DNA of 64,000 nucleotides from Acridotheres tristis (taxonomy: Eukaryota; Chordata; Aves; Passeriformes; Sturnidae), in contig CM072905.1 in NCBI GenBank assembly GCA_037013685.1, forward strand, positions 2,057,491 through 2,121,490. Direction: 5' to 3'. Below are positions 24,206 through 34,454 of the stretch, piece by piece. A program made the translations under genes and the position numbers. The stretch's first letter is position 1. Each line of letters starts with the position of its first letter. The notes under the pieces were generated by a model. The model saw only the letters and a list, made by a program, of their open reading frames with translations. It ran no database searches and was not told the DNA's origin.

Positions 24206-25852
24206 AGAGAATCCCCAGACTGGACCCATGGCCTGGTGTGATACTGAGCTCCCAGGACCCAACTTCACTCTGATCACCAGGTGAGGAAGAACAAACCCCA
24301 AAAGAGCTGGAGATTCCTTCTCTGCCCTCTCCCAGTTCCAAGCTTGGCATTTTTCCAAGATCCAAACCCAAAAGATGTGCTGGGCTCTTGTGATGACCTC
24401 CCCTGCACGATTTTTCAAGCACAGGAAAATCCAGTTATCCAGCACTGCCTTTCATGTTCTTTTTTTTTTTCCCCAGTAATTTAATCCATAGGAATTTAAT
24501 CCATTGGAAAAATAGCCATGCTGCATGCACCAATGGCATGGGAGTGGGGAAAGGTGGAAAAAAAATCCCTTTTTTGTCAGGCAGTGACTCTGATCCCAAC
24601 AAACCAACCCAAATTCTGCCAGAAGGTTCCACCAGCACACAAATCCAGGGTTTGTGTTTTAATGGTTGTGCCCAGCTTTGTTGTTCCCTTCTTTTTGTTT
24701 AATATTTTGGTATTTGAGGGAAATTTTTCAATTCCAGTGGAGTAATAGGAGTAAAAAGATAAATAAAGTTAGCCCAGGGTGACTCTTTTTACTCTCTGAA
24801 GGATGCTCTGGCTGCCAGGTTTGGGCAGACTCCATCCCAGACCTGGCTGGTCCAGCACCAGGGCCCTGCTGCCCTTTTGGGACGTTTCTCTTGGCAAGTG
24901 ATTTTAGGAAAATCCTCTCTGCTCCCTGATTTTCCAATGGCATCACAACGAGTCTGGGGACAATGACATCTTGAGGTTCCATGCTCAGAGGGAGACTTTT
25001 GGATGTTCAGGAGAAGAATTCCACCCAAAACCGATTCTGGATCACAACATCCACTGCCACAGAAAGCCCAAACTTCCCCCAGAAATTCCCTGAATCCATC
25101 CCACTCCTCCTCAGAGCTGGGAGCAGGGCTGGGGAGGAGAGGCTTTCATTCTAAATTCATCTCGGACTGCATGTTTTGGTGAACTTGTCTGGTTTATAAT
25201 AAATATTTTCCCCCTAAAATTATGGAATTGTCTGTTTCATTTCAAGCTCTTTCTTCACCCCAGGCTCCAGAAAGAGCAATGGTTTTTTAATGTGGAAATT
25301 TCTTGCACAGGTTCCTTCGTGCCTTGAGCCAAATCCCATTTTTCTGTTCCTTACAGATTTATTTATTGATCCTTTTTTGGCCCACCTGATGAGTTACACA
25401 ACCACATATCACAGAGGGGATGTAAGCAGCACTTTAAAAACCTTACCAAGAGGGCCTGGAAGCAGCCAAAGCAGCTTTATCAGCATCACTCTGATTTATT
25501 TAGCACATCCAGTGATTTACTGCGGCCTTTGCTTTATGCTCGAAGCATTTCTTCATTCTTTTCGTTCAGCTTTTTTTTTTTTTTTCTTTTTTTTTTTCTT
25601 TTTTTTTGGGTCTCTTCTGAAAAGTCGACACACGCAGCCACTATTGTTTTCTATTCTCATCTTTTCAAACTTGCAGGGTTTAAATCATCTCTAATAAATA
25701 AAAAAAAACTTGCAGTTGAAACAGGGGAAGGAAAATTTTTTTCTTTCCAGCTACTCCTGACCATAAAGCACTTTAAAGGTTTGGTTTGGGGGTTTTTTTT
25801 CTGTTTTCTGCTTCTGTTTGGTTTGTAATTAAGAAACTACTTGAAGGAGAGA
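24206..25852. other. Intergenic; candidate block and T-rich tract
   Basis: No gene recognised. Holds the candidate block at 25380-25560, followed at once by an interrupted T tract at 25570-25608. Confidence 0.55.
25380..25560. promoter_or_regulatory. Candidate conserved noncoding element
   Basis: Unique block with CACCTGATGAGTTACACAAC (E-box), AACCACATATC (RUNX-like), AAAGCAGCTTTATCAGC and GTGATTTACTGCGGCCTTTG. Texture suggests constraint; unproven. Confidence 0.25.
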
Positions 25853-25956
25853 ATAAGCATAAGCATAAGCATAAATATAAATATAAATATAAATATAAAT
25901 ATAAATATAAATATAAATATAAATATAAATATAAATATAAATATAAATATAAATAT
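25853..25956. repeat. ATAAAT hexanucleotide microsatellite
   Basis: A short run of AAGCAT units grades into about 15 copies of ATAAAT. It directly abuts the larger AT-rich array and gives YK/YL-repeat frames that are not genes. Confidence 0.95.
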
Positions 25957-27105
25957 ATACATATACATATACGTAGAAATAGCAATAATATCAATAGTAT
26001 CTAAAATACATTAAGTGTATTAAAATATACTATCATGTACTGTATATAAAGTATATTAAAGTATATAAAATGTATAAAACTATACAAATATATTAATATA
26101 AAAATATATAAATATATTAATACATTTATATATTAATATATTAAATATATGGAATATAAATATAAATATAAATATATACATATACATATACATATCATAG
26201 AAATAATATCAATAATATCAATAATATCAATAGTATCTAAAATATATTAAGTGTATTAAAATATACTATCATGTACTGTATATAAAGTATATTAAAGTAT
26301 ATAAAATATATAAAACTATATTAATATATTAATATATTAATATAGGAATATAAATATATATTAATGTATTAATATATTAATATAGAAATATATGAAATAT
26401 AAATATACATATACATATAAATATACATATAAATATAAATATATACATATACATAGAAATAATAATATCGATAATATCAATAGTATCTAAAATATATTAA
26501 GTGTATTAAAATATACTATCATGTACTGTATATAAAGTATATTAAAGTATATAAAATGTATAAAACTATATAAATATAATATAGAAATATATAAATATAT
26601 TAATACATTTATATATTAATATATTAAATATATGGAATATAAATATAAATATATACATATACATATCATAGAAATAATATCAATAATATCAATAGTATCT
26701 AAAATATATTAAGTGTATTAAAATATACTATCATGTACTGTATATAAAGTATATTAAAGTATATAAAATATATAAAACTATATAAATATATTAATATATT
26801 AATATAGGAATATAAATATATATTAATGTATTAATATATTAATGTAGAAATATATGAAATATAAATATACATATACATATAAATATACATATACATATAA
26901 ATATACATATAAATATAAATATATACATATACATAGAAATAATAATATCAAGAATATCAATAGTATCTAAAATATATTAAGTGTATTAAAATATACTATC
27001 ATGTACTGTATATAAAGTATATTAAAGTATATAAAATGTATAAAACTATATAAATATAATAATATAGAAATATAGAAATATATGAAATATAAATATATCT
27101 AATCC
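25957..27105. repeat. AT-rich higher-order tandem array, about 480-base period
   Basis: The block starting GTATCTAAAATATATTAAGT recurs at 25997, 26233, 26483, 26695 and 26963. Copies 1, 3 and 5 share AAAATGTATAAAAC downstream and an ATACATAGAAAT-type left flank; copies 2 and 4 share AAAATATATAAAAC and CATATCATAGAAAT. The array is thus A-B-A-B-A with periods of 462-486 bases. GC content is extremely low. Confidence 0.93.
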
Positions 27106-29664
27106 TAGAACCTTTCTTACTTCCAAAGCCAAACTTTTTTGAAGTTCCTGACAAATCCCATCTTTTTTTTTTTCCCTTTTTCACACTAAATCTCCATTCT
27201 CAGCTCAAGCTGGAAGTGCTGCACTGGCAGAAGGATTCAGCATTTTAGCGCCCAGGGAATTTCCGTGGGAATTCAGGCAGCCTGGGGAATCCTAAGCTCC
27301 AGGTATTTATGGAAGGCACGGAAATGAATCTTTTCATACGTGTGCCAGCCATCAGTGGGATGGGCTCCGAAGCTTTGTCCTCCTCAAAGGTTTTGCCTGG
27401 AGCGTTTTTGGGGTCGGGGAATTCCTTTGGTGTGGCTGGGGAGCTGCACAGATGGAGAAGGAGCAGATCCTCCTTTGCCTGGAAAACTGGAATTTTAACA
27501 GATTTTTTTTTTTAATTGGAGATTCTCTGATTTTCACAAATCCCCCTGCGAGCCAGGGAAGGGTGGCCGGGCACGGTGGGGATCGGTCACACCTTGGATT
27601 CGATGATCTCGGGGGTCTTTTCCAAACTTAATGGTTCTGTGAGGTCGGGTCAGTCCCAAGATGGGAAATCAAAGTTAAAAAGTGGGAATGATTCCTCAAA
27701 ACCGTTGGCAAAGTGCAGGTGAGGACACCGAGCTCTGGGCTCCTCCTGCAGTGCCACCACAGCATCGTCCCTGTCCTTGGGGAGGAAAAGCTCCTGGTTC
27801 TCCTCTCCTGGGGCAGAATTCCCAGGGCTGTGATTTCTGGGATTTTTTAAAACATTCTCTCTTGTGGTACCTCCACGGGGTTTTCCAAACCAGCTCTTCT
27901 CCATCACAAAATCTTTGCTCCTCAGGGAGAGTTTTGTGCTCCTGTGAAGGTTTCAGAGCCCTCTCAAGGATTACATTCACCCCATTGCTAAAATGCTCCC
28001 AATGCCAGGTGTGGACTGAGCAGTTGGCTCAAAAACTCTTCCAAGCTCCTCAAGTGCAGCTTTAATCAATTTTCCAATATAAATATTGGTGGGATAACTC
28101 CCACCCCTCCCATTCCCAAAGACATAAACAAGTCACAGACCATCGTGGGGATGGAATCCCAACCAAAGTTCTGAAATCCAGCACATTATCTCACATTAAA
28201 CACACTCCTAGGATTCCTCTGCTTGCTGCTTAATTGAAGTGTGACACACAAAGCAAGAGATGTTAATTGAATTTTATAGCTCCCAGAAGCTGCCAGGTTG
28301 TTGGAGGTAATTTTTACTGAAGGGAAAATTTATCTTCTCAAGCTTTATTTCTTTTTTGGGTTGGAAGCACTGAAGGAGCCCTTGCTTGGAGAGACATCAC
28401 ATTTATTTATTTATTGGCTTTGCTTTCCTGCAGCTAATGGCTGGTTTATTTTGCAGCAAGCATGTCTAGCTTCACTCTTAATGACACTTTCAGTAAAAAT
28501 CTCATAAAAAGGAGAAAAAAAACCTGTTCAGCCTCTGAACTTGAGCCTTATCTCAGCTTTAATCTCGGTTTGAAATGAGGGCTGACTCCTGACCTCTCTC
28601 AGCTGAACCTCCCATCACCTTTGGTGAAACCCAGCTTTTATTTCTGCTTGTAAGCCAGGCTGAATTTGATTTACGGTAATCCCTTCTAGGAAAGGCTGCT
28701 CTGAACTCGGGCTTGGCTGTGCCTGATCAATTAAGACAGGAAAGGAGCTGATTAGAGCAGCTCTGAGAGTGGGGACTATCACCAGCCATTCTGCATCGAC
28801 CTGGGCTGGGCAGGAGGGCTTTTCTTACACACTGGCACCCGCAAATGAAGATATTGGAGAGGTAATTGCTCCTCCTGCAAGGCCCTGCAATAAATTTAAA
28901 ACGTGGCAGCACTGAAAGTGTGATCCTCAGTAAACACATTTCAGTGCTCCAGAGCTTTGAGGCTGGTCAAAAACACTTCCCTGGCACAAGCTGGGCCTGG
29001 AAGGTGCCATTTCACAGCTCCCTTTCTAATGTTTGTGTCACCACTTCAACCTCAGCTGGGAAAATGCATTTTAAAGAAAAAAAAAAAGAGATTTTGATGC
29101 TTTGAGGCAACTCTATTTATTTCCTTCCTGCCCCCATCGTGGGTAGTTCAGGCCCCTGTCTCTGCCCTGGGTGATAAATTTGAAAACAATTATATCTATT
29201 TCAGGTATAAATAAATCTTTATGTCCTCTCAAATTGTATCACTAATTTCTTGTAAACTCTTGAGGAGCAGCACTTCTTGATTTTTTTGTAGATTGGTTAA
29301 TTTTGGATCCACCAGCAAGGGGAAAAAAAAAAAAAAGTCAAATATGGCACAGAAACCACAGTTCATCACTTCTTGTCCAGTGAACACCTGTCCCCATGTT
29401 TTCCAGGAAAAGACAGAAGGTTGATTAGAGGAGCTAATTGCATTTTTATTAATGGGCTGCTGGATTTTTTTAGTAGTGGAGTTGCCAGGCTTGCAGCAAC
29501 CCCGGGCCTGTTTTTGCTCCTGGTTATGCTCTGAGGGTTGGTGTTCATCAGAGGGACAAGGTGAATTTAATTAAATGAAGACTGCAGTCAGTGTGGAACC
29601 TCTGCTTTAATGCAGAATGTGGGGAGGAAAAAAGAGAAAGTTAAAAAGAAAAGGAGATTAAAGG
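27106..29664. other. Intergenic; no gene seen
   Basis: Unique sequence. A-runs lie at 29079-29090 and 29321-29335. AT-rich motif-like words occur at 28200-28330 and 29430-29470 (TTTTTATTAATGGGCTGC). ORFs at 27682-28065 (+) and 27696-27980 (-) overlap one another and resemble no family. Confidence 0.55.
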
Positions 29665-29860
29665 ATGACACAGAGTCACAAAATCACTGAAGACATCATG
29701 GGCAGGGACATTTGCAGCAGTCCCAGGCTGCTCCAAGCCCCATCCAACCCGGCCTGGGGCATTCCAGGGATCCAGGGGCGGCCCCAGCCGCTCTGGGAAT
29801 TCTATCCCAGGGCCTCCCCACCCTCACAAGGATGAATTTTTCCCTAAAACATTTGTCCAT
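29665..29860 (-). mobile_element. CR1-type LINE 3' fragment
   Basis: On + the order is GAGTCACAAAATCACTGAAG, CTCCAAGCCCCATCCAACCC, GGCCTGGGGCATTCCAGGGA, CGGCCCCAGCCGCTCTGGGA. Minus-strand, truncated. It sits 135 bases before the 52-base array. Confidence 0.82.
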
Positions 29861-29994
29861 GCAGCAGCATCCACATCTGCCAGCATCCCTGCTTCCAGAA
29901 AAACTTCCAGACCCCTCGAGAGGAGCCTGGTCCAGACCCAACCTCCTCCCCTGGAGCCTCCCTGTGACAAATCCAGCAGCTGGCAGAGGACAGG

Positions 29995-30826
29995 CTGGGT
30001 TTAAACTGCACCAGGTTAAACCTGATCCCAGGACAAGGAAATAGAGCTGGGCTTAAACTGCATCAGTTTAAACCTCACCCCATGAAAAGGAAATAGAGCT
30101 GGGTTTAGACTGCATCAGTTTAAACCTCATCCCAGGACAAGGAAATAGAGCTGGGCTTAAACTGCATCAGTTTAAACCTCACCCCATGAAAAGGAAATAG
30201 AGCTGGGTTTAAACTGCATCAGGTTAAACCTGATCCCATAGCAAGGAAATAGAGCTGGGCTTAAACTGCATCAGTTTAAACCTCACCCCATGAAAAGGAA
30301 ATAGAGCTGGGTTTAGACTGCATCAGTTTAAACCTCATCCCAGGACAAGGAAATAGAGCTGGGCTTAAACTGCATCAGTTTAAACCTCACCCCATGAAAA
30401 GGAAATAGAGCTGGGTTTAAACTGCATCAGGTTAAACCTGATCCCATAGCAAGGAAATAGAGCTGGGTTTAAACTGCATCAGTTTAAACCTCATCCCAGG
30501 ACAAGCAAATAGAGCTGGGTTTAAACTGCACCAGGTTAAACCTGATCCCAGGACAAGGAAATAGAGCTGGGTTTAAACTGCATCAGTTTAAACCTCATCC
30601 CATGGAAAGGAAATAGAGCTGGGTTTAGACTGCATCAGGTTAAACCTCATCCCAGGACAAGGAAATAGAGCTGGGCTTAAACTGCATCAGTTTAAACCTC
30701 ATCCCACAGCAAGGAAATAGAGCTGGGTTTAGACTGCATCAGTTTAAACCTCATCCCAGGACAAGGAAATAGAGCTGGGTTTAAACTGCATCAGTTTAAA
30801 CCTCATCCCAGGATAAGGAAATAGAG
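29995..30826. repeat. 52-base minisatellite, 16 monomers, higher-order structure
   Basis: Exactly 16 units of 52 bases (832 bases, no indels), each starting CTGGGTTTAAACTGCATCAG or a close variant and ending GGAAATAGAG. Monomer variants (GGGCTTAAAC, GGGTTTAGAC, GGGTTTAAAC with ATCAGGTTAAACCTGAT) recur in fixed order every four units: 30047-30254 is repeated at 30255-30462. The unit holds palindromes GTTTAAAC and, in some monomers, ATCAGGTTAAACCTGAT. Confidence 0.97.
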
Positions 30827-30924
30827 CTCCTTTAATCCCCAGCACACTCCTGCCTAATTGTGAATGATCTGCTGAGTCCTCCAGGGAGAAACCTGGAATC
30901 AGAGGTGGCTCCTGGCCAGTACTG

Positions 30925-31290
30925 GCATTAAAATCTCTGTATTTTATGCAGAAATCTCACTTAATGTGCCCAGAGAGGAAACCCATCCATTTCTACACAG
31001 AACATTTGTTTCTTTGCATTAAAATTTCTGTATTTTATGCAGAAATCTCACTTAATGTGCCCGAAGAAGAAACTCACCCATTTCTGCACAGAACATTTGT
31101 TTCTTTGCATTAAAATTTCTGTATTTTATGCAGAAATCTCACTTAATGTGCCCGAAGAAGAAACCCACCCATTTCTGCACAGAACATTTGTTTCTTTGCA
31201 TTAAAATTTCTGTATTTTATGCAGAAATCTCACTTAATGTGCCCGAAGAAGAAACCCACCCATTTCTGCACAGAACATTTGTTTATTGAT
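30925..31290. repeat. 91-base tandem repeat, four copies
   Basis: Units starting GCATTAAAATTTCTGTATTT at 30925, 31016, 31107 and 31198. The last three are nearly identical and the first is the most diverged, suggesting growth from the right. It begins only 99 bases after the 52-base array. Confidence 0.95.
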
Positions 31291-31539
31291 TCTTTCACTA
31301 CGCATTTGTTGACGCCACAATTCCGTCTTTCAGGGGAGAAAGAGGAAGAACAAAGGGAAAATGACACATCGAGTCTGAGGGGAAAATTCCTGATTCTGCT
31401 TGGGAATGGGAGCTGAGCAAGCAGAAAGCAAAACCTCCTGTAGAAATACATGCCAGATGTAATTCCAAATCATTAATCTGCAAAACTCCCTATGATTTGA
31501 TTAAAAAAAAAAAAAAAAAAGATTTGATAAGGGATCCTG

Positions 31540-31800
31540 TCTGTTGGACACAAGTTTCACTAAGCCAGGGCCCTCATGAACAATTCCTATTTTTGAATTA
31601 ATGAATAATGTGCACAATGTTTGATAAGCTGCCTCCACCAAGCCACGCAAGCACAGAATGTACAATCCTAATTAGCTGCTTTGCCCGGCTACTTAAAATG
31701 TTTTGCACATGCCAGCAAATGTAAATACACAATTAGGACATGCTTAGTTAAAAGGCAAAGCAAGATAAAGTACAACTATTATTAGCCAGAACAAAAATCT
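31540..31800. promoter_or_regulatory. Candidate conserved noncoding element
   Basis: Unique AT-rich block with GAACAATTCC and GCACAATGTT (SOX-like), TTGAATTAATGAATAATG, CCTAATTAGCTGCTTTGC, CAATTAGGACATGC and TATTATTAGCC. It is the densest run of homeodomain and HMG-type cores in the window. No alignment was possible. Confidence 0.3.
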
Positions 31801-32759
31801 TCATGATCTTCATCACAGCCAGGGCTAATTAGGTGGGTAAAATGTGCAAATGAGCTCAGCTGATTGTTGAGGGTTTGGGAAGCAGTGCCAGGCTGGCAAG
31901 TCCAACACTGAGTGTGTCGAGGGGTGGGTTTGTGGTTGTTGGTTCTGGGAGCTGCTGTCTGCACGAGGGTGAAAATAATCCGAGTTAGGATGTGTTAACA
32001 GGGATTAGGAAAGAGATCTTCACGGCAGATGAACCCCAGAAAATACCAATTGTGTCAGCTGGTTTGTGTGGCTGGCTGTCTTTCTATTTATATTTGGGGA
32101 GTAAATAAAATTCAGCTCATTATCAGCTCGGTTTAACAAATAAAGTTTGAGGGGGAAATGGAAAGAGCAATTTTTCTTCCTCTCTTTGAGCATTTGCCCG
32201 TTCCCTATCTCGAAACCCTGCATTTCCCAGTGCTCCAGATTGTCTGGGATTAGGAGATGCTTCAAGAGGCAGTGCCAGAGAAGATAAAGAGGAACTTTCT
32301 TCCAGGGAATTTGAAGCATCCTGCACTGCAGTGGATGTTTTACTTTCAGGTTGGAGATGATTCCCCCTCAACCTGAAGCACAAGATCTGCCTCAGCAGCC
32401 TGACAACTCCTTTGCTGTCAAACACACGCCAGGAACTAATTAAAAGAGAGGCTCTTTAATTTCCACTGCAGAGGTTTCAGTGTTTATCTAAAGGCTGGTT
32501 TTGGCAGCTCCAACTGGTCGTGCATCTCCCAGGAACGTGCACCCAAAATTTGTCCACCTGAATTCCTCAGCTAAGGAAGGGTCGGGCAGAGGGGAAGTGA
32601 CACCAAAGCCACCACCAGAACCCTGATTCAAGACCCTGCTGGTTCTCTAGTGCTGGTTTTGTGTAGCTTGGTGTCCTCTGGGGTCTGTCCCTGTGAGGGA
32701 CATCAGCAGCTGGGATTCCTGGAGGGAGAAACATTTATTGTGTAAATAAAAAGTGGAGG

Positions 32760-32900
32760 CAAAGCAGAGAGCACCATCATCCCCTCAGTGAAAGCACTGG
32801 TGATTACTTCTCAGGCAAATTCATATTTACAGTCATAGCATTGTTAAAGCTGTTTTTAATTACATAAAATAAAATACTAATGAAGCTTTATTAGTGTTTC
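32760..32900. promoter_or_regulatory. Candidate conserved noncoding element
   Basis: Unique AT-rich block with GGTGATTACTTCTCAGGC, GCATTGTTAAAGC, TTTTTAATTACAT and ACTAATGAAGCTTTATTAGT. The last word is near-palindromic (ACTAATGAAGCTTTATTAGT). Texture only. Confidence 0.25.
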
Positions 32901-34383
32901 GTCTCTCCCTCCCGTCCTTCATGTCCTCCCCTGAATTTTAATTGCGGTTTCTTTCCCACACCCCTCCAAATCCGAGGAGGCTCCAGCAAAGCCTGAGAGG
33001 AGCAATTGGGAGCTAATGACTGGTGCAGTCTGATCCTGGCTCAGATAGGCTGGGTTTGCCTCGTTAAGCCTGCCTGCAAGCCTAGCAAGCTGCTTAAAGC
33101 TGAGCCCGTTCTTCTCATCTTACAGGCACTGGGTGTCTGTGGGATATGAGACACCAAATAAAACCTCCCTGTCCCTGATCCTTTAACTGCTGTCACCGCA
33201 GCCAGGCCTGAGTGAGGTTTCATCTTTCTCGAGGTGTTGCCAGGTACTAATTAGCCTCGGGACCTTGGAAAGAGGGAGAAAGTGCACAACAAGATTTCAG
33301 TGGAGATTGGTTTCTTGCCCGCTCTGTAGAACTCAGCCCTGCAGGAGTCTGTGGAATTTATTCCCATTTTGTGCTTCTTCCAGGGATGGACTCTGCACTT
33401 ATTAACAGAAGTACCTGCTGCTGATTGAGGCTGAATTTCCACATTCCCAATCCAGAGCTGTCTATAACATCCCCAAAGCAGGGGGAAGACAGAGCAATGT
33501 TTAAACCCCCCGGGTTTTTTGTTACTTTGGCTCAGCTAAGGAAAACTTCCATCCTGGGCCTGATAACTGGTTTATTAAACTACTCTAAAACAATAAGAGA
33601 GCACAGCAAGTTCCCCAGTCCCAGGGGAAAGTGGGCAGGGCTGAACCTGTCCCAAGTCCTCGTGTCCCAGCCTGGACTCAATTCCCAGTGTCGTAATGGA
33701 AAGTGAAGGGAAGTGTCCTTGATTCCCCGATAGCCTCAGCCCTACGTGCTCCAGCCTTTCTAATAAAGGCTTTTGGGAAACTGCATGTGGATTTGGCCTA
33801 GCCAGACACCCCCTTTTAATTCCTTTTTTTTCTGTTTTGCTGTTCCATTGGCGGCGAGGGAAGGAAGTGGTGAGAGAGCAGAGCTGGTCCCGGCCTTTGC
33901 AGCATTCCCAGACTCCCGAGGATGCTCATACCCTTGGCAAGATTGCTGTGGGCTCACCTAAAAGCGCTTCTGGCTGCTGCCAAAGCCTTCCCAACATGCA
34001 GAGAGTTCTTGTTTGTGGACACCCGACCCTTCTTTTATCCCATTTCCCACCGTTCCCTTACCCTTGCGCTCTTGGAGCTGCGTAATCACCGTCGGCTCCT
34101 TCTCGGGGGGGGGAATTTCATCCAAAGCTTTTTGGGCTTTTTCAGGTCATGTGTGCCAGACCTCAGCGTGACCTTAGCTAACAATCCCTTGTTTCTCTTC
34201 CTCTTTCGTGTACTTACTTTCCAGGATCAATCTCTTTCCAACAATAATATTAATGTTGGCAGCCGGTCCCGCTGCGTTTCACTCTGGTGTGTGTCTGCAG
34301 CACAGAGGAGAGGGACAAAGCTCCCTGTCTTTAAAACTTTAAAGCACTCCTCTTCCAGCCACACTTGGGCCCTTTTCTTTACA

Positions 34384-34454
34384 TTTGTTGTGTTTCTAAG
34401 CTGAAGATTGAGGGGTTTGTTGTGTTTCTAAGCTGAAGATTGAGGGGTTTGTTG
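34384..34454. repeat. 32-base tandem duplication
   Basis: The unit TTTGTTGTGTTTCTAAGCTG plus AAGATTGAGGGG occurs twice without change at 34384 and 34416. Perfect identity points to recent origin. Confidence 0.93.

Noticed and set aside
25773..26004. Frames with YLYLYL or YKYKYK repeats
   Set aside because: Translation of the ATAAAT microsatellite on each strand.
29995..30826. Regular 52-base direct repeats that could suggest a CRISPR array
   Set aside because: There are no unique spacers: the whole 52-base unit repeats, and the context is a vertebrate genome with no cas genes.
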